Below, in pieces: positions 7,880 through 16,168 of a stretch of DNA of 64,000 nucleotides. How positions within the stretch are numbered: position 1 is the stretch's first letter; each line of letters starts with the position of its first letter. The stretch comes from Andrena cerasifolii (lineage: Eukaryota; Arthropoda; Insecta; Hymenoptera; Andrenidae): NCBI RefSeq assembly GCF_050908995.1, contig NW_027484918.1, positions 62,001 through 126,000 on the forward strand, given 5' to 3'. The position numbers were made by a program, and so were the translations under genes. The notes below the pieces were generated by a model. It ran no database searches, had not been told where the DNA came from, and saw only the letters and a list, made by a program, of their open reading frames with translations.

Positions 7880-8110
7880 ACCATACCACTCTGATCACGT
7901 ATTGAATATCTACCATACCAATCTGAACGTGTATCAAACGTGTATTGGACCACTTTCAACGTCATCTATCGTACCACTTTGAACATCTATCGAACGTCGA
8001 TCGTACCACTTTGAACATCTATCGAACGTCTATCGTACCACTTTGAACATCTATCAAACGCCTAACGTACCACTCTGAACATCTATCGAACGTCTATCAT
8101 ACCGCGTTGA
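7880..8110. repeat. Minisatellite of about 32-36 bp
   Basis: Six or so imperfect units contain ACCACTTTGAACATCTATCG and CGTCTATCGT. The flanking 7768-7880 and 8110-8230 hold nothing I can identify. Confidence 0.85.
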
Positions 8111-8230
8111 TCATGAATCGTACTACTTGTACATAATTACAACTATCGTCTTAATCTAGCGTACATGCAGAAGGTTGGAGGTTGAGGAGGGTGAAGAAAA
8201 AACAGTTATGCATAAAAAATTGATTATATT

Positions 8231-8758
8231 TTATTTGTGTATTTCCCTCTGGCGTTTAGACCACCAGTTGAATATTTTAAATACATTTTGCATGGCACAG
8301 TGCTTTGCGTGTCTGCCACATCGCAGAGTATTAATTACGTTTAGCTTATTTAGGGATTTGATATCCTCGTAGTCAATGTCTAGCGTCTCGATGATCACGT
8401 CCGCTCTCGTATTTTCATCGAGGAAATCCATGAGCCAATCGCGTTTCTGCAGCCCTTTAACGTATACGACATGGGGTGTGTCATCTTCCTCGTCGATCGC
8501 ATCGGCTACAGCTTTCATAATTAGCTGTTTAGCCATACTGTACGGAACGTCTCCATCTTCCCAACGTAGTCCATGATGTTTTGCCACCAACCACCGGATG
8601 CTCGATTTGTCGGATTTTGTAAGAAGATATTGTGGCATCGAACTCCCAAAAATATAGTGCGAGAGAATTGTTCCCTTTCGTAGGATAGCCACTTCCTTCG
8701 CGACAAATCTTCCATCGACGATGAACCCTTGCAGGTCAACGAATGTTGGTACGACCAT
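8231..8758 (-). CDS. Conserved Polinton protein of unknown function, 175 aa
   Basis: The protein starts MVVPTFVDLQGF and ends with a Cys/His segment (CGRHAKHCAMQNVFKIFNWW). I recognise the sequence type as recurrent in arthropod Polintons but know no established function. The early Asp in FVDLQGF, the ETLD in the middle and the late H--HCA--N pattern loosely recall DEDD-type exonucleases; that is speculation. It is the last of the minus-strand structural gene series and overlaps the 60-residue ORF before it by 23 nt. Confidence 0.75.
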   Translation of the reverse strand: MVVPTFVDLQGFIVDGRFVAKEVAILRKGTILSHYIFGSSMPQYLLTKSDKSSIRWLVAKHHGLRWEDGDVPYSMAKQLIMKAVADAIDEEDDTPHVVYVKGLQKRDWLMDFLDENTRADVIIETLDIDYEDIKSLNKLNVINTLRCGRHAKHCAMQNVFKIFNWWSKRQREIHK

Positions 8759-8918
8759 TATCGATACAATTTAGAGGTCCGTTCGCTTCCAAGACAGACT
8801 GGAGAATGCAGTCTTTCTCGTAAAGCATCTCAATTTTCACGATGAAATTTTGTACGAATTTGGTACAGGAGAGGGCGGGCAAGTAGCGCAGTAATTTAAT
8901 TGATTTTGCGCACCACAT
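8736..8918 (-). CDS. Small unknown ORF between capsid and 175-aa genes
   Basis: The 60-residue frame MWCAKSIKLLRYL... overlaps the capsid gene 3' end and the next gene 5' end by 23 nt each. It fills the gap completely, as expected for compact viral gene packing. It has three Cys and a hydrophobic/helical N-terminus. Family is unknown. Confidence 0.5.
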   Translation of the reverse strand: MWCAKSIKLLRYLPALSCTKFVQNFIVKIEMLYEKDCILQSVLEANGPLNCIDNGRTNIR

Positions 8919-10107
8919 TTGTCAGCGGATTGTATTCAACCACCCGATCGTGCAGAATCAAACAGTAGGCCGTAGTATTTGCAGGTACGTTTTCTTTACA
9001 ATCAAATTCTATGCGCACGTCCACGGTGCTATTCTTGATCGACTCATTTTGTCGCGAGCAATCAATCACCACGAGGGGGCCAAATTGCAAAAATTGGGCT
9101 ACGGTGAATAATGCCTCGTTGCAACTATGTCCGTAATACGATTTACGAAAATGCGTATACATGTTAAATAAGATGGCGTGCCTATTCTTGTCAAAGTCCA
9201 AGTTCATGTCATCGTACGGGTAAAATTCCGAGTTGAGAAAAAGTTTTACATTGGTCAATTTGCAGTGGTCAAATCGAGTAACATCTTCAGTCATCACATT
9301 CTTTCGAGCAGTCTGTAGAGCAAAGATAATGTATCGCGGCTTCTCCAACTGTGCAGCTGCCTTCACGGCCCACGAATGCTTGGTCGTGCTCTGTAAGAGA
9401 GGATACTCGTACGGATCCCACGAGCGAAAACTAATGCTCAGGTTTTGTCCACTTTCCAAAGCATGTAGCAACGACAGCTTATTAACGTCGTTCAGCGTCA
9501 CGTGAGGCATCCGCCATTGCACTTTAAGTAATTCAATTTCTGGTTCCAACGTCGGCGATCCTATTAGAGAATTGTTATCGTTGCGCGATCGTATTAAAAT
9601 CAATTCGTGACGCGCATTAATAACCATGCGTTTGTATTCCTCGCAAAATCCCAACAAATATTTGAGCGGGATGCAAAAATTGAAATGATTTTTCACTATT
9701 AGCTCATCGTGCCGTTTCAAGCCCCATCCCGCATTCTCCATATTTTTGTCTTCATCAGATGTCATCGATCCATAGTTTTTAAGTGTGCTAGTTATTCCAA
9801 CGTTTCTGTTGCGATCAATCTCCACACCATTCAGTTCATATCGAATCTCATCAAATATGAATGCCATGCAATTATTTCCCAACATCACCGGTGATACATC
9901 ATTCGGCTTATTTATCGTCAATTTCCCCTCCAGGTAGAGGAAACTTTCACACGGTAATGTGTATAAATCCTGTTGCTGTATAGGTATTCTTATCTCATCG
10001 CTGTATCCAAACGTCGTGTTGACGTAAGGGTTGTATGTGTGAGTCTCAAGCTTGACGATGCGATCATCAAACGTCGGCTTCGCGCTAATGCTTAGAATGT
10101 CAGTCAT
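8896..10107 (-). CDS. Major capsid protein, double jelly-roll
   Basis: This 403-residue protein has the Polinton/adintovirus hexon-like sequence pattern: a beta-rich N-terminus with PIQQQDLYTLPCESFLYLEGKL, then FIFDEIRYELNGVEIDR, KYLLGFCEEYKR and a second beta domain containing FYPYDDMNLDFDKNRH. It would form the pseudo-hexameric capsomers. It starts at ATG 10107 and is followed by small ORFs with overlap. No internal stop is seen. The length is near that usual for the family. The assignment rests on pattern recognition, without a computed alignment. Confidence 0.85.
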   Translation of the reverse strand: MTDILSISAKPTFDDRIVKLETHTYNPYVNTTFGYSDEIRIPIQQQDLYTLPCESFLYLEGKLTINKPNDVSPVMLGNNCMAFIFDEIRYELNGVEIDRNRNVGITSTLKNYGSMTSDEDKNMENAGWGLKRHDELIVKNHFNFCIPLKYLLGFCEEYKRMVINARHELILIRSRNDNNSLIGSPTLEPEIELLKVQWRMPHVTLNDVNKLSLLHALESGQNLSISFRSWDPYEYPLLQSTTKHSWAVKAAAQLEKPRYIIFALQTARKNVMTEDVTRFDHCKLTNVKLFLNSEFYPYDDMNLDFDKNRHAILFNMYTHFRKSYYGHSCNEALFTVAQFLQFGPLVVIDCSRQNESIKNSTVDVRIEFDCKENVPANTTAYCLILHDRVVEYNPLTNVVRKIN

Positions 10108-10115
10108 TTTTCAAC

Positions 10116-10212
10116 TTAATTGCGTACAATGAATCCCAGCGATTTCAAAAATGCAATGTTCGCAGCACTGAACCTCTTCTTTTTAGCGTAATCAGAGCTG
10201 TTGCAGTTGCAG

Positions 10213-10244
<32 letters not shown>

Positions 10245-10334
10245 GCTGCTGCAAACAATTTCGTTTGGAAGAAACGTGTTTCTGGAGTCGTTCAACACAA
10301 GCATCTCATACGACTGCACCACATGTATTATCAT
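10116..10334 (-). CDS. Small Asn-repeat protein, 72 aa
   Basis: The ATG at 10334 overlaps the penton stop codon (ATGA overlap) and the stop lies 8 nt before the capsid ATG, a convincing gene slot. The middle is a poly-Asn run encoded by an (AAC)n microsatellite. The C-terminus is basic then FSAANIAFLKSLGF. Function is unknown. The repeat length is likely variable. Confidence 0.55.
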
Positions 10335-11101
10335 CGACGTCGTCGTACGTGCAGTCTGATGGTAATCTCTTCACCTCGAAAATCAAGCAACCGCCCGTCT
10401 TGATCCACAACACGTATCGTTAGATCCGAAATGACCTGTGCGGTGATTGGAAGGTAAATGATCTGCGCGGGCGTTTCCGATATCTTATATCCCGGCGGTA
10501 CTCTGGGAGAAAATTCATGTATGGTATGTACGCGCTTCCCATTGCTGTACGCGCCAGCGGTCACGCTACATTCTACGCGAATAATGTTCACATTCATGAT
10601 ATTAATCGGATCGTCCGATTCGTGCCACTGTTCCGGTTCTAATACGCGATTCGTCGAGAATCCCAGTAACGATCCAATGTTATTGGGCTTCGTAAAGTCT
10701 ACAATGAACGAGCAGTACAGCTCACTTTTCATGGTGTTGTTGTTGGGACGCAACACTATAGGATACTCATCGCTGTCGCTACCATCGTTGGCATTGGTGC
10801 CATCGAGTTTTTGAGGATATCGCTCGAGTAATCGCTGTTTCAAATACTTGGCAATGGCGTCTAATTCGTATGAACCGTGGGGAATCGTAATGTATTCAAG
10901 GCTGGTGCCGACGCTGCTATTGGTCTCATAGTTTGTGGTGAAGTAGAATTTATCGTTGCTGGAGTCGATGTTGGGTATTGTATGGTAAGTTTCAAGGGTT
11001 GTTAGACCAAGCTCGTAATCATCGTCGCTCAAATCTATGGGTGGAAAGTAGCTCACCGCGAGGGTGCTACTCTTGCCGGTTAGAGTGAATGTTAACGACA
11101 T
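10331..11101 (-). CDS. Minor capsid (penton) protein, single jelly-roll
   Basis: The protein is about 256 residues from ATG 11101 (MSLTFTLTGKSSTLAVSYFPPIDL). This N-terminal pattern, followed by LGLTTLETYHTIPNI and a beta-rich body ending in IRLHVRRRR, is typical of the Polinton penton-like vertex protein. The frame is open 12 codons further up without a better ATG. It sits between protease and major capsid genes on the same strand, with an ATGA overlap to the next ORF. Confidence 0.8.
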   Translation of the reverse strand: MSLTFTLTGKSSTLAVSYFPPIDLSDDDYELGLTTLETYHTIPNIDSSNDKFYFTTNYETNSSVGTSLEYITIPHGSYELDAIAKYLKQRLLERYPQKLDGTNANDGSDSDEYPIVLRPNNNTMKSELYCSFIVDFTKPNNIGSLLGFSTNRVLEPEQWHESDDPINIMNVNIIRVECSVTAGAYSNGKRVHTIHEFSPRVPPGYKISETPAQIIYLPITAQVISDLTIRVVDQDGRLLDFRGEEITIRLHVRRRR

Positions 11102-11149
11102 ATTCCAAGCTGTACGACTGGACTCGTACTGAATCAAAGTGGTGAGAAG

Positions 11150-11527
11150 TCAATCCTTAAATTTGCAACCAATCGTTTGTAGAAAGCGTAGACATAGTTG
11201 ACCACAATTGCTCTGATTGTACTCCTGATAAGGCGCGTGATTGTATTCGATTTTCACGACATCTTTATCCAGATATTGTACCAATTCCTTAGGCGGTCGA
11301 AGATTGCCAAAGCTGTCGAAGTATACAGCTCGACGCCCCCTCTTCGCATACGCCACCCAATGAGTCCCCGGTCCCTCGACATTATCCAAATTCACGATAC
11401 CGCTCTCGTTTCGGCGTACTCCTCCAACAGGTAGTGCATTGCGCATAAAAACACCTCTAAAAAATGGAATACGCATACGTTTTGCCAACTCCCCCAATTG
11501 CGCATCTGTAGTTACGCCCTCGGGCAT
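11150..11527 (-). CDS. Adenain-like cysteine protease
   Basis: The 125-residue C5-type protease matures capsid proteins. The catalytic triad context is visible: His in GTHWVAYAKRG, Asp/Glu position in VYFDSFGN, Gln in the NQSNCGQL segment and Cys in NCGQLCLRF. It starts at MPEGVTTDAQL. Its 5' end overlaps the shifted tail of the PLA2 gene. Copy A carries the same gene cut before its last residues. Confidence 0.9.
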   Translation of the reverse strand: MPEGVTTDAQLGELAKRMRIPFFRGVFMRNALPVGGVRRNESGIVNLDNVEGPGTHWVAYAKRGRRAVYFDSFGNLRPPKELVQYLDKDVVKIEYNHAPYQEYNQSNCGQLCLRFLQTIGCKFKD

Positions 11528-12173
11528 TTTTATTGTCTTTTTGGCGTTTTTTTTTTTGTTTCGATATTCCCTGTCCGCGCTTGTATGGTGCGAGATAAAG
11601 TCCGCGACCTTCCATGGTGCGATTATGACGCTGCATTTCCTGCAGCTGATGTTGCGCCGCCTTATTATCGTTTACCGCCTTGGCGATCCCCGCTGCTCCA
11701 CCGGCTAATGATCCGAGAACACCTAGCAGCGGGAGAAGTGGTAATATGCCACCTCGTTTTGCCACCGGAAGTATCCGCTTTTGCGATGCTCTCCTTACAG
11801 TCCTTTTGCGGGGTTTTGTTTTCATCCCCATTCCGATTTTCGTCTTAGCTTTCATAGCTGCCCAAACAGCTGTAGCAGCACCTCTTTCACCCAGAGTCGA
11901 GTCTCGCGCAACGATGCGTTTTCGCGCTTTGTCAGCGAGAACCTTATCTGCCGTGTGCCTTTCACCGAGGTCGTTGCTACGCGAATATGCAATATCGTGT
12001 TCGCGACACGCTGCGTCCAACGGATTGATGCCTCGATCGCCTCTAGCTAATCGTTTTGCCAGATGAGTTCCTGGACCACAAAACTGATATCCCGGAATAT
12101 GTAATTCGATAGGTAACGCGTTTATCGCCCGATTTAACAGACCACAACCTTTCTTTACTCTCTTCGACGACAT
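11457..12173 (-). CDS. PLA2-domain virion protein with frameshifted tail (copy B)
   Basis: It has the same PLA2 core as copy A (YQFCGPGTHL, CREHDIAYS), the basic KTKPRKRTVRR segment and the hydrophobic Gly/Ala segment. An 11-A run replaces the 12 A of copy A, so the last residues differ and the frame runs 70 nt into the protease gene, giving 238 instead of 214 residues. One arrangement is a mutation, a sequencing artefact or a slippage site. The copy A arrangement, ending just before the protease ATG, looks ancestral. Confidence 0.8.
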   Translation of the reverse strand: MSSKRVKKGCGLLNRAINALPIELHIPGYQFCGPGTHLAKRLARGDRGINPLDAACREHDIAYSRSNDLGERHTADKVLADKARKRIVARDSTLGERGAATAVWAAMKAKTKIGMGMKTKPRKRTVRRASQKRILPVAKRGGILPLLPLLGVLGSLAGGAAGIAKAVNDNKAAQHQLQEMQRHNRTMEGRGLYLAPYKRGQGISKQKKKRQKDNKNARGRNYRCAIGGVGKTYAYSIF

Positions 12174-12421
12174 TCGCTGCAGTTTTTAATCAATGGTGCT
12201 GGACCGTCGATATGCGTTCGCTGCCAAGGGCGATTATAATGTTCCAAGCATCGACGATACTGCTGAACCTCAGAATCGACTTTTATATGCTCGGGGAGTC
12301 TGTCCCACAACTGATCGATGTGTCTGCCAAACTCTCGCAGTAGAATAATTTTTGATATATATTTCAACTGCTCAGCGGTTTGGTCTCGAATATCACAATT
12401 ATCCGACAGGATCAGAAGCAT
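12155..12421 (-). CDS. Small unknown Polinton protein, 88 aa (copy B)
   Basis: Same protein as copy A 4536-4802, starting MLLILSDNCDIRDQ and ending CSECRRRE. It overlaps the PLA2-domain gene by 19 nt. The longer frame to 12472 has no ATG and covers the TATA box. Function is unknown. Confidence 0.65.
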   Translation of the reverse strand: MLLILSDNCDIRDQTAEQLKYISKIILLREFGRHIDQLWDRLPEHIKVDSEVQQYRRCLEHYNRPWQRTHIDGPAPLIKNCSECRRRE

Positions 12422-12456
12422 TTTGAATAATGAGCTGTTTTGCTTCGGCGCGAGCC

Positions 12457-12464
12457 TATAAATA
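12457..12464 (+). promoter_or_regulatory. TATA box of the ATPase-side transcript (copy B)
   Basis: TATAAATA lies 55 nt upstream of the ATPase ATG in the 97-bp divergent gap. A start about 30 nt downstream would leave a short leader. Copy A has the first T changed to A at the matching position. Confidence 0.55.
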
Positions 12465-12518
12465 GAGCGCACCGCAGCTTCGACGTATCAAAATCATTTT
12501 TCGCAGTTCACGGAGAGG

Positions 12519-13214
12519 ATGCGATTCGTGCGACAACCTGTGGCGATACGCGTGACTAATTTTGATGATAAATCGCAAATGATGTCTCCGAAAACGAGAC
12601 GCAGACACGGTAGCATGCTACCAAACACTATACGCTGCCTCATTCGTGGTCCATCAAATTGTGGAAAGACCAACGTGCTGGTCAGCTTGTTGGAAAGTCC
12701 TCACGGCGTGTGCTTCGAGAACCTGTACGTGTATTCCAAGTCGTTGCAACAGCCAAAATATAAGTATTTGGAGAATTTATTGACTGCGATAGATGAAATT
12801 GGCTACTTTACATTTTCAAATAATAATGACGTCATCCCACCGAGCGAATCGCTTCCGAATTCCATTTTTATCTTTGATGACGTGGCATGCGACAAGCAAG
12901 ATACGATAAGGGAATACTTTGCAATGGGACGCCACTCGAACGTCGACTGCTTCTATCTCTGTCAGACGTATGCAAAGATTCCCAAACATCTTATACGCGA
13001 CAATGCGAATCTGTTGATACTGTTTAAGCAGGATGGTACCAACTTGAAACATGTGTACAACGATCATGTAAACACTGATATGTCTTACGAGGATTTCTGC
13101 GCTTTGTGTCGTAATTGTTGGCAGCGGGAGTATGGTTTCATGGTGATAGATAAAGATAGCGCGATGTCCAATGGGCGTTATAGAAAGGGATTTAACGAGT
13201 TTGCGCTACCGTGA
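12519..13214 (+). CDS. Genome-packaging ATPase, FtsK/HerA superfamily (copy B)
   Basis: 231 residues, Walker A GPSNCGKTN near residue 45 and Walker B IFIFDDVAC near residue 113. It is intact and is the first gene of the plus-strand series (ATPase, 374-aa, 144-aa, integrase). Only a few residues differ from copy A. Role: capsid-associated DNA translocation, known for the family. Confidence 0.9.
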   Translation: MRFVRQPVAIRVTNFDDKSQMMSPKTRRRHGSMLPNTIRCLIRGPSNCGKTNVLVSLLESPHGVCFENLYVYSKSLQQPKYKYLENLLTAIDEIGYFTFSNNNDVIPPSESLPNSIFIFDDVACDKQDTIREYFAMGRHSNVDCFYLCQTYAKIPKHLIRDNANLLILFKQDGTNLKHVYNDHVNTDMSYEDFCALCRNCWQREYGFMVIDKDSAMSNGRYRKGFNEFALP

Positions 13215-13265
13215 GATGCTCAATCGTCGTCAACACATCGGTGGGAAAGCAACGTCTGCGATACA

Positions 13266-14390
13266 ATGATGATTAGTAGTCAGGAGATTAAGGATCGCGA
13301 GAGAATAGCGATGGAAATTGCAAAAACCAGCGAATCCATTCGCAGGAAACATCAGTCTTTGAAGACTGACAAGATGGATGAAGATATCGCACTGGAAAAA
13401 TACTTTAAACCTATTACCGAGCCCTTAAAACATATTGTGGAAAATACTGCTGAGACAGAAGCTGACATATCACCTGCGACGGGTATCAGTATTGAAACAT
13501 TAACGCCTAAAACAAAAATCCGGCCGACATGGAACGCATCGCGTAAAAGAAATAGTAAACAGTCATACATGTCATTGGAAAATTCGCTCGTAACCTCCAC
13601 ACCAGTTCAGTCGAAGCGGAAACGGTTGAATGTCGCATCAGACGATTCCACGGTTCCTCCTGCGTCAATAAATACATTTCCCGATGTACAGTCGCTCACA
13701 ACCAATGATGACGAAGACGTGTATGAAACTTCTACCGATGAGTCGCTTGCAGCATCTATTAGAGAGCAACTCCAAACATCCGAGGGGCAAGAAACGTTTC
13801 GCAACCATTTCGGTCCGTTGGGACAAAAATACATGAGCGCAATCCTAAGTGGAGATAGGGATACGACCATAGATTATGTGTACGGTGTATACTTTGGTGG
13901 TAGTGGAATGATGCTGGGGGATAAGGTTTTCGATATGGACAAGGATGATAATATAATCATAGACGGTGTAAGATATGGAGGAACGCCTGGTTTGTATGAA
14001 CTGATTTTCAAGAGAATTCCCGATGATGCTATATACACAGATGCTGATAAACAAAAATACAAAAGTATACTGCTGATGACGAATGCTCACAGACGTGGTC
14101 ATAACGCACAAAACCCCATATTGGGTAACAAGGGATACAAGTACAAACATGTAATTGCGCCACTACTACCCCGTGTATTGACCAGTAAAGCGGGGAAAGG
14201 TCTAAGGACATCGCGAGTCATGGTGGTAAACAATAACAAGATCGATTATGTGCACTGGGATGATCCCAACGAGCTGGTGGATCGATTGCGTTTGCTGGAA
14301 GCGTCGCGTCAGGCGGGTAACAACTCGCACGACAACGAAATTCTATCGATTATCGAGGAACTCCGCGAGGCAGGCCTCATTATAAATTAA
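13266..14390 (+). CDS. Conserved Polinton protein of unknown function (copy B)
   Basis: 374 residues from MMISSQEIKDRERIAMEIAK. It corresponds to copy A 2567-3646 but keeps the N-terminal 15 codons because codon 6 is CAG here. It has a disordered charged N-terminal half and a conserved C-terminal domain with GTPGLYELIFKR and TNAHRRGHNAQNP. It lies between ATPase and the 144-residue protein with short spacers, consistent with a shared transcript. No enzymatic motif is visible; a structural role is possible. Confidence 0.8.
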   Translation: MMISSQEIKDRERIAMEIAKTSESIRRKHQSLKTDKMDEDIALEKYFKPITEPLKHIVENTAETEADISPATGISIETLTPKTKIRPTWNASRKRNSKQSYMSLENSLVTSTPVQSKRKRLNVASDDSTVPPASINTFPDVQSLTTNDDEDVYETSTDESLAASIREQLQTSEGQETFRNHFGPLGQKYMSAILSGDRDTTIDYVYGVYFGGSGMMLGDKVFDMDKDDNIIIDGVRYGGTPGLYELIFKRIPDDAIYTDADKQKYKSILLMTNAHRRGHNAQNPILGNKGYKYKHVIAPLLPRVLTSKAGKGLRTSRVMVVNNNKIDYVHWDDPNELVDRLRLLEASRQAGNNSHDNEILSIIEELREAGLIIN

Positions 14391-14401
14391 ACCGCACGCC
14401 G

Positions 14402-14836
14402 ATGATGTGCACTGTATGCGTCGAGATGCCGATCAACAAATTTGGGGTATCGCTCGAGAAGAGTGGAGCAGCTACAATGGACTATTACAAATGGAGCGGC
14501 ATGCTTCGAAATTATATGCGTGATAACGCTCTTTGCGTGACCGGTGCCGACTTTGATGCAAAATCGCGCAAGATACGACGCGTAGCTCAGCCGGTGGCTG
14601 ACACAGATGCCGTTAATAAACTATATGTGAAAAAGAGCATTAAACTTTTGAGAGAGCAGCAGGAAGAATTAGAGATGAAGCTGGTCGCGTTTCAGAGAGA
14701 TATGCTGACGTTGCAAAACAGCGTTCAAAAGATATCGCAAGCATTGAATCCTATCCCGCAGCAACAATGCGAAGGAGAATCATGCGAGACGGTTGAACTT
14801 GTCCAGAATTTCCTTGGGGCGGTGGAGAGCACATAA
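14402..14836 (+). CDS. Unknown coiled-coil protein, fibre-anchor-like motif (copy B)
   Basis: 144 residues, matching 2121-2555. QPVADTDAVNKLYV near residue 65 precedes a predicted helix (SIKLLREQQEELEMKLVAFQ). The C-terminus has two Cys (CEGESCETVE). The gene begins 11 nt after the preceding stop. Its frame continues after its TAA into the integrase frame. A fibre or virion-core role is inference from the motif only. Confidence 0.75.
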   Translation: MMCTVCVEMPINKFGVSLEKSGAATMDYYKWSGMLRNYMRDNALCVTGADFDAKSRKIRRVAQPVADTDAVNKLYVKKSIKLLREQQEELEMKLVAFQRDMLTLQNSVQKISQALNPIPQQQCEGESCETVELVQNFLGAVEST

Positions 14837-14893
14837 TGCACGTACACGATAATTATCGCATCATTCGTGGCAAAGATACATCTGCGATCAAAC

Positions 14894-15814
14894 ATGCAGC
14901 CATTATCGAAATCCATGAGTGAAGAAAACTATGGCCACAAGAAGCTACAACTTGTGGAGGAATTGCACGCTCCAGCTCGAAGACATTTTCCTCGGAGGCG
15001 CGTCATAGTGCGTGGATACGACGATCTGTGGCAAGCTGACATTGTAGAAATGCGTCCATACTCGCGATTCAACCAGGGTCACCACTACATACTCACCGTC
15101 ATCGATGTGTTGAGCAAGTATGCATGGGCGTTGCCGCTCAAGACTAAAAGTGGCGCTGAGGTGACTAAAGCGTTTGCAAAAATATTTAGAGATCGATATC
15201 CGAAAAATTTGCAAACCGATCAAGGAAAAGAATTTTACAACACCGATGTACAGAAACTCTTGAAGAAGCATGACATTAATCATTATTCAACGTATTCGGT
15301 GATGAAGGCCTCCGTCGTAGAACGTTTCAATCGAACTTTGAAGAACAATACGTGGAAACTGTTTACGCTCAATGGAACCTATAGATGGATCGATTCGCTA
15401 CTGCGTCTACTTGCAGAGTATAACGCGCGAAAACATAGAACCATCGGAATGCGTCCTTGCGATGTTACCCCTGCGATCGCCGACAAGCTGCTAGCCACAG
15501 TATACAGCAACCTAAAGATCGCTGCTCCAGCGAGATTCGAGTTGGGCGAGTTTGTGCGCGTGAGCAAATTTAAAACCATCTTCGATAAAGGCTATACGCC
15601 GAATTGGACAACGGAGGTGTTCGAGATAGCCAAAGTACAGACAACTAATCCCGCGACGTATCTGCTCGTCGATTCCTGTGGAAAACCCGTTGCCGGAGGA
15701 TTCTATGAACACGAGCTGCAACGCGTCACCGATCCTGATGTGTATCTAGTGGAAAAAGTGCTGCGTAGAAAGCGGGATAAGGTATACGTCAAGTGGTTGG
15801 GGTTTGATAAATAA
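14894..15814 (+). CDS. int: Retroviral-type integrase with truncated chromodomain (copy B)
   Basis: About 306 residues from ATG 14894 (MQPLSKSMSEENYG). D-D-E catalytic residues are in WQADIVEM, LQTDQGKEF and VVERFNRT. The chromodomain YLVEKVLRRKRDKVYVKWLGFDK is cut by TAA at 15812-15814. Beyond the stop the frame still reads HNSWI, as a chromodomain should. Copy A has the identical stop, so the change predates the duplication. The integrase core appears intact. Confidence 0.9.
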   Translation: MQPLSKSMSEENYGHKKLQLVEELHAPARRHFPRRRVIVRGYDDLWQADIVEMRPYSRFNQGHHYILTVIDVLSKYAWALPLKTKSGAEVTKAFAKIFRDRYPKNLQTDQGKEFYNTDVQKLLKKHDINHYSTYSVMKASVVERFNRTLKNNTWKLFTLNGTYRWIDSLLRLLAEYNARKHRTIGMRPCDVTPAIADKLLATVYSNLKIAAPARFELGEFVRVSKFKTIFDKGYTPNWTTEVFEIAKVQTTNPATYLLVDSCGKPVAGGFYEHELQRVTDPDVYLVEKVLRRKRDKVYVKWLGFDK

Positions 15815-15948
15815 CACAATTCTTGGATAAATAAACATAATGTATTGTAAAATAATAATAATAATAATAATACATGGTTCAATAAATACAATGTTATACA
15901 TATGTGAACAATTTATTTAACATTTTGCTGCCAGCGCCGTCGAAAATA

Positions 15949-16066
15949 TCATTCAAAGGCAAATGCCAGCAGTTCGCAATCAACAAGAGATTTATTATCG
16001 AAATATTCACTATCACGTATAGCTTTAACAGCGCAGCACGAGTCTAAAGTTTCCTCGACGACATCG
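15949..16066 (-). pseudogene. Relic of the 276-aa unknown protein (copy B)
   Basis: Mirror of 891-1008. Degenerate C-terminal tail with SLVDCELLAF, TAG upstream in frame, no start codon. It lies in the gap between the convergent integrase and polymerase genes. Confidence 0.55.
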
Positions 16067-16168
16067 CACCGCTATAACACGCTCGCAAATTTGAAAACTT
16101 CGTCTCAACATGATGTGTAGTTTCATCAAGTTCAAATTTCTTTTTTATAATATTTTTATAATGGAATT

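Noticed and set aside
14860..14894. GTG start at 14867 for integrase
   Set aside because: Eukaryotic context; the ATG at 14894 is the first usable start and still precedes the conserved domain.
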